A DNA stretch of 64,000 nucleotides, taken from contig JAIXMP010000001.1 in NCBI GenBank assembly GCA_025677815.1, positions 186,001-250,000 of the forward strand. The letters are read 5' to 3'. Made by a program: the position numbers and the translations under genes. The DNA is from Phascolomyces articulosus (taxonomy: Eukaryota; Mucoromycota; Mucoromycetes; Mucorales; Lichtheimiaceae). The notes beneath the pieces are model-generated. The model was given only the letters and a program-made list of their open reading frames with translations. It was not told where the DNA came from and searched no databases. This document shows, piece by piece, positions 1 through 11,272 of this stretch; positions within the stretch are counted from its first letter, which is position 1; the number at the start of each line of letters is the position of its first letter.

Positions 1-29
1 GGAGGAAAAACGTAAAACTTTTTACTTAC

Positions 30-214
30 GTGACCACCTGGTGCCAATAGTTTACTTAGTGATTCAGCTAATGATGGCTTTTCAGCCACCTAATGATAAT
101 AAAATAATAATAAAAATAAGGTTAATACCAAAAACTTCATGTCTAAAAAAAACGCATTTGGCATTGAATGGAGAACTATACCATGAGCACTCTTGTTTTT
201 CCTGCTTCTGGCAT
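30..214 (-). CDS. TOP3B: DNA topoisomerase III beta, N-terminal exons (partial)
   Basis: Two coding exons at the 5' end of a minus-strand gene that runs off the left edge. Exon 1 is 214-182 (11 codons from ATG). Exon 2 is 89-30 (20 codons) and ends at a GTAAGT donor at 29. The intron is 90-181 and both junctions are phase 0. The joined peptide contains VLMVAEKPSLAESLSKLLA, which closely matches the N-terminal TOPRIM segment of eukaryotic topoisomerase III beta (VAEKPSxAxSI/L-K-x-L); the Glu of AEKP is a conserved metal/catalytic residue of TOPRIM. Type IA topoisomerases relax negatively supercoiled DNA by single-strand passage, and the beta form also acts on RNA. The beta rather than alpha assignment rests on the wording of this short motif only. 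The rest of the protein lies outside the window. Confidence 0.75.
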
Positions 215-716
215 AAAAAACAAAGGTTCTGAATAAAGAGTGTAACACAGACTCAGTTGGATTCCTGGTTTATATATAAAATTTCAAAAAAAAAAGTTGG
301 ATATAGATAGATATATATATTGTTCTAATATATTTTTATTATTGAATAATATCACAAGAAGAGAAAGAGAAAAAGAAAGGGAGAATAAGAATAGTATAGA
401 AAAAAGATAATTTTTTTCTTTTTTTTTTTTTGCAAATGCTAAAAATGAAGTGAGTATAAAAAGTAAAAAAGAAGAAAACGATATTTTTGGGAGTGTGATG
501 TTTTTATCGTAAACGTGTATATTTTTGTAGGGTTCGTAAAAAACAAGGGAGAGAGAGAGAAAATATATAGAAGAGTAAAAGAGTAGAGAGGTAGAGAGAG
601 AATGACTATGTAATAACTAAAAAGTAATAAGAGATGATGGGATGAAAGAGGAATAAAAAGAATTATTATTATCATGGATTGGAGTGGGGTGGGCTGGATG
701 AATTATTACTGGTTTT
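215..716. other. Intergenic: TOP3B upstream region and chitin synthase 3' flank
   Basis: About 500 bp between the start codon of the topoisomerase gene and the stop codon of the chitin synthase gene, both on the minus strand. It is A/T-rich, with GA-rich stretches (about 356-390 and 545-600) and a T tract near 411-431. It must hold the topoisomerase promoter and the chitin synthase 3' end, but I see no distinctive motif and no convincing gene. Confidence 0.5.
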
Positions 717-3700
717 TTAATGTGGGTATTGGCCCCATTGTTGATTGGAAGGTGGCATAAAACTACCTCTTTGATCCATGGGTGGCATAAAACTTCCTCG
801 TTGATCCATACCAGGCGGAGGCATACCGCCTCCCATAGGCGGCATAAAACTGCCTCGTTGATCCATGGGTGGCATGAAGCTTCCACGTTGATCCATACCT
901 GGAGGTGGCATACCGCCGGCAGCCATTTGTTGTTGTTGCATCATCATGTCCGGACTACCAAAGCTATTTACAGAAAGTGTACGGGAGCCACGGTTCATTT
1001 GAGGCGTCATTAAGAAATTATCTCCTGGAGGCACGCCACCATATTCTGATCCTGCAATGACAGAACCAGCATAACCAGGACCACCTCCTCCCATCATGGG
1101 GCTCTTGGAACGAGGTCGTTTGGTTGGATCCGAAGCAACTTGAGTATCTCGATAATAATCAAAATCACCGGCTTGAGAACCATACATGGTACGATTATCG
1201 TAAATAACCGAACCGCCGGAACCAGGGACACCAGGCATACCACCACCACCTTGAGAATAATAACCACTATGATAACTATGACCAGTGACACCGGTTTCAC
1301 GCGATCCAGTGGATCCCATTTCCCATAATTCTTGTTCATAGACACTCCATTTCTTGAGAGGAATCATCTTTTCATCAAACTTTTCATCATCATTTACAAT
1401 AATCTTCTTTTGTTTCTTGCCACCGGCAACGACACGAGTATTACCCCAAGAGAAATCATCAAAATGCCAGAAGGAATAGACAGGCAAGAAGAAAGAAAAG
1501 ACGGGAATAGCCAAAATGTAAAAGATCATCCAACCAATATGTTGCCATTCACGTTTCAAAATAAACAACAAGGCTTGTAAACCATACACACCTGCCAACA
1601 TGGCCAAGGCCAAAATAGGAATAGGACCGGTTCCAGAAGCAATAATGTAAATCAAATAGACCAAATAGACAACAGAGACAGGTAAAGTCAAGGTACCGAT
1701 CAAATCAATCAAGACAACGAAACGCATGGAGAAACAACAGAAACCACAAAGATCAGGTAATAAGATCAATTCAAACAAGTTGTGAATGGTTGAATTAATC
1801 CAACGACGACGTTGAGAAAGCAAGACTTTCCATTGTTCGGGAGCCACGGTTTTACATTGAGCATAAGGTGTAAATTTCATTTTGTATTGTGGGAAATGCT
1901 TCATCATCAAGGTGGTCAAGTAACGATCTTCACCCAAATGCAACAAATTCTTTTTGTGAAGTGTATCAACGTTATTATCAGAATAATCGGTAATCACCTT
2001 GGGTGAAGCAATCAAAGGTTCGTTCTTGACAGGTGTACGGACACGATACATACAGAAACAACCAGGTAAACAAGTGACGGAACCAAACAAGGATTCGAAA
2101 GCTTTGACCAAATGATGGGAAATATAGTATTCGTAAACTTGAATCATGGTCGTCAGTGATCGATCTTCGTTAACCAATTGTGTTTCACCACACAAACCAA
2201 TGATACGACCATCGTGAAGCATAGTAGAAATCATATGGTTCAAGGCATTCATATGGACTTCTGTATCAGAATCGACCATGAGCACGTATTCATAAAACGA
2301 TGGATTGACACCAATAACATTCTTGATTTGATGATACATTTCCAATTCCAACGGAGTCATTTCACCATCAAAGTGCACCTTGTTCAAAAAGTTCATGCAA
2401 ATCAGTTGAGAATCACGTTTACCACGATTGCCAGGCTTGGCACGTTCAGATGCTTTGCCGACCTTGACCACAACGATATAAGGTACAACGTGACCTTCGC
2501 ACTCATATAAGCCAGAATAGACCTTGCCATAATTGAGTTGTTTGGAACCTTCACCAATAGACTTGAACATGAGAGGTTCAGGATCATTCTTGGTATCATA
2601 ACCGAGGACATCCAATACAATACGAGGGGTAGGGCGATCGTTACCACCACCCATAATCATACCATCGGCAATAATAAAAATCAATTTACGTTTATCATCA
2701 TAATTCATGACAGTCAAAGAATCAATGGTCTTTTTCAAGGATTCTTCACCTTCGGTATAACAAGGGACTTGACAAATGACAAATTTATCATGATCTTCAG
2801 GTGTAGGGGCACCACCGAATTGAAGGGCAGCTAAAAACTTGACCAACACCACAAGACACATGATACAAGCAAAGGCCAACAATAAATAATTGGTAAACAA
2901 ACAACGGGCTGAATCACGAGGATCGACATCACCAATATAGAAATAATTGTTCAAACAATTCATGTTGGCATTGCGTTCGGCAGCACTCAATTGGCTTGTA
3001 TAGGTATTCCAGTTTTCTGTACCATCGGTACCAGCAAACTTTTTAAATATTTCTTCGACATTGGTGCTCAAGAAAGAATAATCGTTGGCATTGGCACCTT
3101 GGCCATAATAATCGGCAGTAACGAAATAATCCGTCAAATCGTAAACTTTGCCATTGATGGCCATAGCTTTACGACTCCATCCTTCGTAATCTTCCTTGAT
3201 CGTCTTTAAGGGAACTACCAAAGTGCCCTTCTTGTACATTTTCATCTCAGCCAAGAAAAAGTTTTGATACCATGTATCAGTAGCCATTTTTGGATGAGCA
3301 CCAGGATTGGCTTCGTCACCAGAAGAATGAACAAAGGGACCGGTTTCGCGTGTTTGGTTCCATTGAAATCGAACACTCGATGAAGTGACAAGACCTGCAC
3401 AAGCAACATTCAAAGGAGGTGGGATGACATTAGAGACATCCAAACCTGCAACAATTTCCATTTCATCAGGACCAGCAGGAATAGCGGTGGTACCGTGTTC
3501 ACTTCGAGCAAATCCAGTGATATCGTAAACAACACCAAAATGACTCACGTACATATCTTCCTTAACGTTGTGGGCATTGACGTTACCCGTAGAATACATT
3601 GTTCGTGTACCAGGACAAATAACTTCACCGAGACCAACAATGACGAAGATCACTACGGCTGAGAACAAGAAGATAAGCATACAGAGAGTCACCTTTTCAC

Positions 3701-6700
3701 GCCAAGCAATTTGAACATCCTGACGCTTCATTTTACCAAACCATCGAAGGAAAGGTGTGGGGATCCACCATGTCATGAACCAAACAAATCGTACCCACCA
3801 AATACGAAGGGTTGTAATGGGCATTTCTTCGACTTGTTCGTTTTGAGGTGCACTGTAATCTTCAACCATCTTGCTCATATCCATATTGGGACCATATCTA
3901 AAATAGATCCATATAGTAACGTGAGTTTATGAGTTTATCTATCCTATTCCATCCTCTCTCTCCAATCCAAAAAAAAAGAATGCCAAACTTACCCTTCTGC
4001 AAGTCCCTTCATACCCCATTCGGATTCTTCGCCCCATTGACTTCCTTCAGCTTCACGTTTCATGCCACCAAAGTCACTTTCAATATAACTAGCCCCATCT
4101 TCAAAGACAGAAGAACGGGGCATAGCACCGGCAGCAAACCCAGCACCGAGACCGACATCACCATAGCCACCAGCACCAGGAGGTAATAAACGATCATTAC
4201 TATCTTGATAATCATGCAATTGTTGATTTTGATATTCATCACCCATGGCATCACTCATCAAATCAGTATTACCATCACCAGCAGCAGCCATGGCCTTCAT
4301 ACGTGCTCGTTCTTCTTTTTCAGCAGCACGAAGATTATCTTCCAATTCCTTCCAAGTCTCAAACGATAACCAAATCATATCGTTACCCACAAAGGCTTGT
4401 AATTCTGTCCAATTCATTATGGCACAGACGGCTTCGGCCATACTACGCTCTGACTTGGATTCGTCAATCTGCAGCGACATGACGAGTCGTTCATAGCGCA
4501 TCAAGAATTCACCAAAGGTATAATAATTGGCATACTCTTGACCACACCGCAATGTGATATCTGATAATAAGAATGCGCGGACTTGAGACTTGACCCGTTT
4601 CAGATCAAACATGTCGGCCGTTTGCATATCATTGGGTCGAATGTGAATAATGTTATAAACACGTGTATCGGACATGGTTGTAAAAAGATCCCGTAAAGTC
4701 ATGTAGAGTTGATCCAAGACCGTTGTGACTTGGGCATTTTTGTAATCTTGATCATCGTTTTTGCCATCATCGCCACCGGTTTCGGGACTATTGGTTAATG
4801 TGGCATCGCCACCTGTAGCGGCGGCAGCGGCGGCAGCTGCTGCTGCTCTTCGTTTAGTACCACGTCGATTCATGGAAGGAGCCCGTGTAGGTTTACTTGT
4901 TAATTGAGCCTTGACAATAGTACGTTGATCCTTGGGATGTGATTCTGTAGCCATAGCAGAACTTTGGAAAAGATTGGCAACAAATGCATTGGAAGAACTA
5001 TCACGCAATAAGGTAACAAAATCAGGTGACAAAGTATTCAAATTCTTTTCCACAAATCCATCGACACTGTAATGGACGGTACCAGAGAAATGATTAATAC
5101 CAAACGAATAAGTTTGTGTTGTTTTGGCAAAGGAGGAATGTTGACCATATTGACGTTGTAAATTGGCCAATAAATTGGCATCCGTGGCATCCGTGGCTCC
5201 ACTTTGATATTTAGCACAATCACGATCAATCAAACCAATCATACCACCCAAGGAAGATTTGCTTGGCTTTTGATCATATTCCTTGCCCACCAATAAATCC
5301 AAACATCCGGAATTGTCCATGGTCATGACACGTGGCACAGGTACGCCATCACGAATCATCAATTGATTCAATCCTTCGTCATCATTAAATCGTTGATGGA
5401 TCAAGTATTGGTGTACTCGTTCGTTGGCAAAATTGGCCGAAAATTCTTCGAATCCATTGTCCTTGAAGTTTTGGAAACCAAATTGATCTAAAATACCTAC
5501 AAAGTTGGCAGGTTCTCGATCACTGTAACAAATCTTGGTATTGATGGATTCCACAATCCAAAGGAACAAGACATGGTATAAAGCTTGAGCCAATTGATCT
5601 CTTTGTTCTGTAGCGCCTTGAGAGTTCATAAATGCAGTGCACAATTCCTTGCGAATCAAACGTAACTTGTATGTTAAAGCGGTTTCCAATTTGGAAGGAG
5701 AGACACCCAACATAGCCGAGACGACTTCAAGCACCTTGTGATTCTTGACACTACATGTTTCTTGTGCCATCATATCACCTTCACGACTATCCACAAATTC
5801 TACATTACCCAAATGTAAAATAGCGGCCAACAATTGGAAAATCTGCGTCACGGTCTTGGCCTTGAACCCACATACTTTGAGGGCACTCTTTAAATCATTA
5901 AAACTGATTTCATCATTACGATCACTGACGGTTATACATTTGGATTGGTTGAGATAATGGAAATAATCAAAAGGAAAATTGATATGCAAAGCATTCTTTT
6001 CATCAATGGTGGTACCGGCCAAAAGAGAATAAAAGACATGATAAGTACGTTCGTTTAATGGGACATTGGAAACACGGGCTTTGTCAAAGGCAAAAGTTAA
6101 CGTTTTGGCACCCAAAATACGACCTCGTTCACTGAATTGTAATTCTTGGAACATGCCAAATTTGGAAGCTGAACTGTTTTGTATTGTACGTGCATGACCA
6201 AATGTCTCGAGAATGACAGCGGCATTACGAATTTGTTGTTGTAATTTGTTTTCTTTTTTACTGTGGGTGGACAATAAGGTCAATTGAGTGATCAAATGGG
6301 ATCTTGTTGTACTCTTGCCAGATCCTGTAATACCACTATAGAATGGTCAATATGGATATTAGAATTAGTTGATATATATATATTATCTCCCACTCTCAAA
6401 AAAGTATAATCCCTTTCTAACCCCTCCTCCGTCTCCTCCCCCCAAAAAAAAGGACCCCGCACAACTTCTAATACCAATCAACCAATCCCATTATATTTCA
6501 CCCCTCTCTTTCCCATTTCCCCTTATTCAATCTATCTCTTTTTTTCTATTATTATTATATATATATAAATGTATATATTCATATATATATTTATTATATG
6601 GATTGAATGAATGCTCTCATTTTACACAGAAGATCGATTCATATTCATTTGCTTCTGGGCCCTACTTTCCTTTTCTTCCCTTTCTTTTTCTATCTCGCAC

Positions 6701-7077
6701 ATCCCACTCACTCTCTCCATCCATATATGTTTAAAAGATAATGGATATTACCTCAAGATAATACTTTGATCTTCACCCGTTCTTCTCATATGAAAATAAA
6801 CTCGAGCGGCTAGATCATAGACATGTGGCTGAAGGAACGGCTTGTTCTCCGACACGTCCCTATAACCTGCGTCGGCGTATGCTTGTAATGTAGCATCATT
6901 CAAGACCTCTAATGGTTGGTAGGGGTTGATGACAATCAAGTTTGAATGACCTGCACGGGTATAGACTTGGTTGCGTTTAAATCGACTTTGTAAAAAGTTG
7001 ACAATACTATCTTCAGAAGGTGGTTGGTTTGTTGTTGTTAACAAACATGCTAAATCCGTTCGTGTATCGTCTTGCAT
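717..7077 (-). CDS. Chitin synthase with N-terminal myosin motor-like domain (class V/VII type)
   Basis: Spliced minus-strand gene of 1,949 codons: exons 7077-6752, 6335-3993 and 3897-717, introns 6336-6751 (416 bp) and 3898-3992 (95 bp). Residues about 1-700 form a myosin motor-like domain. Its P-loop (SGITGSGKST, about 109-118) is created across the first splice junction. Then come Ala-rich and low-complexity linkers, transmembrane segments near 958-980, a cytochrome b5-like region about 1133-1195, and a second membrane block. The GT2 chitin synthase core carries VDSDT (1431-1435), GEDRYL (about 1545) and QRRRW (1585-1589), followed by further membrane helices. It polymerises UDP-GlcNAc into chitin at the plasma membrane, and the motor domain is thought to aid polarised secretion. 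Length fits the family. The P-loop lacks the usual Glu (GESG becomes GITG). The tail ends in Gly/Met/Pro-rich repeats, and I see no DEK_C-like domain. Class V versus VII is left open. Confidence 0.93.
750..896 (-). repeat. Four in-frame 30-bp repeats encoding MDQRGSFMPP
   Basis: Inside the last chitin synthase exon, four copies of a unit encoding MDQRGSFMPP lie at about 868-896, 838-866, 781-809 and 750-779. They are arranged as two doublets separated by a Gly/Met/Pro linker. The copies differ at synonymous positions, so they are not a very recent duplication. They form most of the last 65 residues of the cytoplasmic tail. Confidence 0.9.
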
Positions 7078-8092
7078 TTTGTTGTTGTATAAAAGTTGTT
7101 CTTATTATCGAAAGAAAAAACAAGTTTGCTGGTTGTAAATATTAGATTTGGATGCAATAATGATGATTGGTATTTTTGCTGTTTTTAAAGAGAGAGCGCG
7201 TGGATAAATATATCTCTCTTAATATGGTTTTTTTTCCTTCTCACACACTTGTTGATTTCCCTTTTCGAAAAAAAAAAAGATGTAACAGGTGGTAATCTCG
7301 ATGGCTGTTATAAATGATATTACTGCCACTCTAAATATAAAGTGGGAATTGTATTCTTCTAGATGTACAAAATGGAGGAGAAAAAAAAGAAAGAAAAAAA
7401 GGCACCGAGCGACGACAAAAATGAATGAACGCTCGGTGTATTAAAAACAAAAAAAAAAAAAAAAAAGAGTATGAAAAATGAGAAAAAGAAAAAGGGATTG
7501 TTGGAGAAAAAGAAAAAGAAAACGAAGGAGAAGAAGAAGAAAGAGAGCCAAAATGAAAAAGGAGGAAAAAGATTTGAAAGACTCAAAAAAAAAAAAAGAG
7601 CTGGGTCTACCGTGCCTTGGTGCAACCATATCTATTTTCGACTACAGCCAAAGAAGAAGAGTGGAATCCCTTTTTTTAACCCAAACAAAAAAATCTCATG
7701 GTGATAAATTTAGACACTCACCCAATTGTTTAAAAAAGAAGATGGATTATCACTTTTCTTTATTCATTCATTCATTGATTCATATATCATCATCATCCTC
7801 TTTAATGACCTTCATTTTCTATTCTCCTTAATTTCTTATTATTTTATTATCTTTTTAAACAAACTTTTATAATAAGCCCACAACTTTCTTTATACGTTGT
7901 ATATACTATAATATATGCTATCATAACCACCTACATATATACAAACAACATTACAGCAACAAAAAAGAGAAGGTACACAAATGAGCCGATAATTGGCATT
8001 CGGTACCACCATAAACGGAGTGATTCAATCCCGGCCCCGCTGGATTTCGCTGTCTATTATAATATATATATCGGGGGTACTTATTATTCAAG
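7078..8092. other. Intergenic: chitin synthase upstream region
   Basis: Strongly strand-asymmetric DNA. The plus strand is A/G-rich at about 7371-7600 (purine tracts with AAGAAA repeats) and T-rich further out. Long open frames here on either strand consist of Lys/Arg or Phe/Leu homopolymer-like peptides and are composition artefacts. The region should contain the chitin synthase promoter. No gene is called. Confidence 0.5.
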
Positions 8093-8273
8093 GTTAACAT
8101 GGTACATGGTTACAAAAAAAAAGTATTTTTTTTATGGTTACCATAGAGATAAATCTTGATTTCCATGGCAACCCATATATTTTTCCATAGTAGTCATGTT
8201 TCTATAGTAGCACATTTACGTTTCCATGGTTAATAAATGAAGGCCTCCATGGAAACCTTGTTTCCATAAAAAC
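8093..8273. promoter_or_regulatory. Homotypic cluster of RFX/X-box-like palindromes
   Basis: Within 181 bp there are eight matches to the 14-bp RFX X-box pattern GTTNYYATRRNAAC. They are at 8093 (weak), 8137 (GTTACCATAGAGAT), 8159 (ATTTCCATGGCAAC), 8181 (TTTTCCATAGTAGT), 8198 (GTTTCTATAGTAGC), 8220 (GTTTCCATGGTTAA), 8243 (GCCTCCATGGAAAC) and 8260 (GTTTCCATAAAAAC). The sites at 8159, 8198 and 8260 fit all or nearly all conserved positions. RFX-family factors (Crt1/Rfx1 in yeast) bind such palindromes. The nearest gene is the chitin synthase, whose ATG is 1.0 kb away. Binding and target are inferred from motif similarity only. Confidence 0.55.
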
Positions 8274-9142
8274 AAAATAGTAGTTTTTTTTTAGTATCAG
8301 AAGAAATGGATGGGGGTCGCGTGGCAACATCCATCCAAAAGTAGTAGATGGGGGGTTTTTTTAGTGTTCAACTAATAGTAATAACAAGTAGTAACACTTC
8401 CTTATGCTCAAATCATACTATTTTTTATATATCACGAGCTGCCACGGCTGGTTAAGTTAATTTTTTGTGTCACCTAAAAATATACATCCCCCATCAAAGA
8501 GGAGATTCTTTTGGGTGTGTGTCGAGAACCTTGATCTTTTTTTTTTTTTTTGTGTGTGTCCATCTTGTTCTATATGGTTATTATTAAAAAATAGAAATAG
8601 ATATATACATCAGTTTTTAATAATAAAAATAATTCTTTTCATTATTGTACTTTTTATCTAAGGTACTTAATCAATACGAATCATTTTATTTTTATCTGAG
8701 TTGACTTTTATTTAAACTATTTAGTTTGATCCATCCATTTGAAAAACCATGCATGTCGGGAGTATTATTTCTTTTGTTGGTAAAGTATCTAAACTTTAAA
8801 CGAATGAGTTCTTATTGTTGTTTCAAGGTTGTCGTATATATTCATACTAGCTATGGGTGTTCATCTTATAGTAGTAGAATATAAGTGGGACGATGATTGA
8901 AAGAACGTCATCTAATATATGATAATAACTTATTTCTGTTAAAGAAATATGCACAAGGTAATTGTTTATATTTGTTTTATGGTTACTATTATTAGTAACA
9001 ATCAAGAAACGCTAACGATATAAAACTAAAACCAGCCCTAAACTACTCCATCCGTCGATCCTTTTTCTTCTTTTTCCATTTTTTGTATGGTGATTAACTA
9101 TTATCCATCCATCGCTAATTCTCTTTTTATACATCTACAGGA
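8274..9142. other. Intergenic, no gene seen
   Basis: AT-rich sequence with T and GT runs (about 8539-8560). Both strands were read; open frames are short and low-complexity. No RNA gene, repeat or regulatory motif is recognised apart from the flanking X-box cluster and the dispersed repeat. Confidence 0.4.
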
Positions 9143-9147
9143 TTTTT

Positions 9148-9198
9148 ACTAATGTTTGGCGCACCTTGCTTTTCAAATTGGCATGACATGAATTCCCA
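9148..9198 (+). repeat. Dispersed repeat, left copy
   Basis: Begins ACTAATGTTTGGCGCACC and is about 90% identical over 51 bp to 14248-14298, in the same orientation and with no gap. It marks the left side of a repeat-rich island. It may be the conserved edge of a mobile element, but no complete element could be defined. Confidence 0.75.
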
Positions 9199-9683
9199 CT
9201 TTGCCAATGGGGGGATTTAACTTGGCGCGTGTTGAAAATTAGAATGGCCGTTTCTGGTTTTCTACTTGACACTTGGTTTTTTTCATTTTGACACGAGTAG
9301 GAAATCTTATCAACAACGTTCATCCATGCATCCTAGGCTTGGGCTTTTTATACTCTATTTAATTTTAGTGGCGCATGCAATAAAACATATAATAGTCATT
9401 TTGGACCGGATGTTATCAGGTTTCTTCCTCTTCTTGATCTTAATCTTGTTCAACCGTTCTTTTTACGGGATTTTTCTTGTTTCGCTATGTCACCAGAGTG
9501 AAGAATGTATCAGGACTATTCATACGCTTAAGATTGGATTCTCCTCTTGCTTTAGCTAACTTTTGTTTTCTTTCCAACTCGGCATGGGCAGGTCTTATAA
9601 TACGCATGAGTCCTGTATGGTGTTTCTTCCACCATAATAACTTGTCAAGGGTATGAGAGTGGGTGCAGCGGGAATGGTAAATT

Positions 9684-9708
9684 GGACTGTAAACAAATTT
9701 TACAATCC
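9684..9708. repeat. Short inverted repeat (hairpin)
   Basis: GGACTGTAAA (9684-9693) pairs with TTTACAATCC (9699-9708) at nine of ten positions around a 5-bp loop. It lies in otherwise featureless AT-rich DNA inside the repeat island. No function is assigned. Confidence 0.5.
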
Positions 9709-9975
9709 TATTTTATGGTTAAAGATTTGGTTTTTATTAATTCTCAATAAACACTGTGCCCTTTGGGCTTTAATAGTTCGAGAAGATCTTGGGGGAGGGT
9801 GAAAAAACTCTCTGGCACGCTAGAGAGAGAAATAGAAGGGGATTTATGTGTTGGTTATTATGAAGGGGGACGTCTGATATGTTTATAATCTAATATGTGT
9901 AAGGCTATGCTATAGGAGAAGACAGGCTATTTATCAGGGTTTTTTTTAGTTACATATAAGAAAGTGTTTTACTTA

Positions 9976-10107
9976 CCCTGCTTCAGGTGGTAGAGGAGAG
10001 GTCCAGTTGACGAAGTCACCGCCCAGGGTGGTGGAGAAGAAGCTGTTGTGGTTGATTGTTAGGTGTTGGAGTGAATCGACTTCCGAGAGGATTTGACATA
10101 TTATGGG
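9976..10107 (-). pseudogene. LRR-like exon fragment
   Basis: A 44-codon open frame bounded upstream by a stop and ending at a good GTAAGT donor (9975). It contains SLQHLTINHNSFFSTTLGG, which reads like one leucine-rich repeat (LxxLxIxxNxF). No matching upstream acceptor or downstream exon was found, so it is called a fragment. It could instead be chance coding-like sequence. Confidence 0.3.
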
Positions 10108-10194
10108 TCAGTAAGTTTTGAGGTGTTGAATTCGGTGGGGAGAAGTAGGTTGGGATTTTGGTAGCTGATTCAGTTAGTAAGAAGTTACAATCCT

Positions 10195-10317
10195 ATTTAC
10201 AAATTTCTTGCTTTTTTTCACAGCAGCTGAGACTGTAAAGTAGAATTGTAAATTTGATGAGTTGTAAATTTCTTCGAGAAAGTTGTAAATTTGCAATACC
10301 AAGGTGAGGTACTGCAA
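10195..10317. repeat. Cluster of TTGTAAATTT repeats plus hairpin
   Basis: TTGTAAATTT occurs in direct orientation at 10246, 10262 and 10283. A reverse-complement relative (TTACAAATTT) is at 10197. The last copy runs into an imperfect 10-bp inverted repeat, TTGCAATACC (10291) with GGTACTGCAA (10308). The region lies just downstream of the Mucorales-family gene on the minus strand. Its role is unknown. Confidence 0.5.
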
Positions 10318-10360
10318 AATTTGTTATTCGGCACCACTTAATTTTCACTTACAAACTAAG

Positions 10361-11272
10361 TTACATAACCACCGCTGCTGTAAACAGCAGCTGTAGTACC
10401 ATCTGAATTTTACAGTCCCAGTTTGCTGAAAATTTACCAATCCAATTCATTCCAACATTGATCACTTCCTTCAATCGAGACGGTTCCACTGGTAATTGTC
10501 GTAAAGAATTGACAATAGCCTTGTTGGTCCTGATGTTTTTTACTTGTTGTTGGATATATGCACTTGGAGAAGCCTTGTCAGTTTCCCATTCTGATGAAGA
10601 CAATTCAATTCTGCTGCTGGCAATAAATAAATCGATTCTTCTTCCAAATGTTGTCACCTTCGTCGCATCCCCATATCTAACAGCATTTTCTTTTTGAATT
10701 TTTTTGGTGACTTGGCTTACTTTTTCACCACTACACGATAATGATTGATTAATTTCCAACACTTATTATACGATATAGAATCAAAGTGAAAAAAAGGAGG
10801 GAAAATATAATATAAAACTTACTCGTCAATAATAAATTCCGTGTCTTTAAAGATGATGTCCAAGATCATCGCGAATCGAGGATAGAAAGTTAATTCGCTT
10901 TTGTTTGATGAATCGCGGCTAAAATTCTTCTTTTGTCTCACCACAACAATATCTAAAGCTTGAATCACCATCATTTCTTCTGAAGCAACCTGCCCCTTCA
11001 TTAATAAATTCAAACACTCTTCACAAATGGCGATTTCCAATAATATCTTTTCAAGATTCTTGTTTTCATCTTTCACATTCTATAAAGTCATCATCAATTA
11101 TCAAAACAGTAAAATTAATATTACAAACTTTACAAACATTATCGCCATGACTACTTCCTCCTTTTTTAAAACTATTGAAAATTCTTTCAATTAACCTTTT
11201 GCTTTTATCAGATAATCCAATACGATTGCTAGCCAACATATTCTCCTTTTCTTTCACGATCTTTTCCCACAT
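10361..11272 (-). CDS. Mucorales multicopy protein of unknown function (3' part of gene)
   Basis: Three exons (11272-11138, 11079-10823, 10730-10361) with introns 11080-11137 and 10731-10822 join in phase to give 253 codons. The product contains DIIFKDTEFIIDDGE, then FGRRIDLF, ELSSSEW, and QQQVKNIRTNKAI. From memory, this ordered set (Asp-Gly-Glu turn, FGRKIDL, LSSxEWK, QQxKNxRxNxxI) is typical of a large Mucorales-specific family of uncharacterised proteins. The second intron was placed by its ability to create the DDGE junction in frame. The start at 11272 follows an AG and may instead be an internal exon; upstream coding-like pieces lie at 11619-11712 and 12078-12284. The C-terminus (hydrophobic, ends AAVVM) diverges from what I expect and may be decayed. 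No molecular function is known to me. Confidence 0.55.

Noticed and set aside
7359..7831. Several overlapping 60-117-codon frames on both strands
   Set aside because: Peptides are Lys/Arg or Phe/Leu homopolymer-like, produced by the A/G-rich tract; no domain and no codon structure.
10741..10761. Acceptor at 10762 for the third exon of the Mucorales-family gene
   Set aside because: It would shift frame into an early stop; the AG at 10731 gives the conserved DDGEKV junction in frame.
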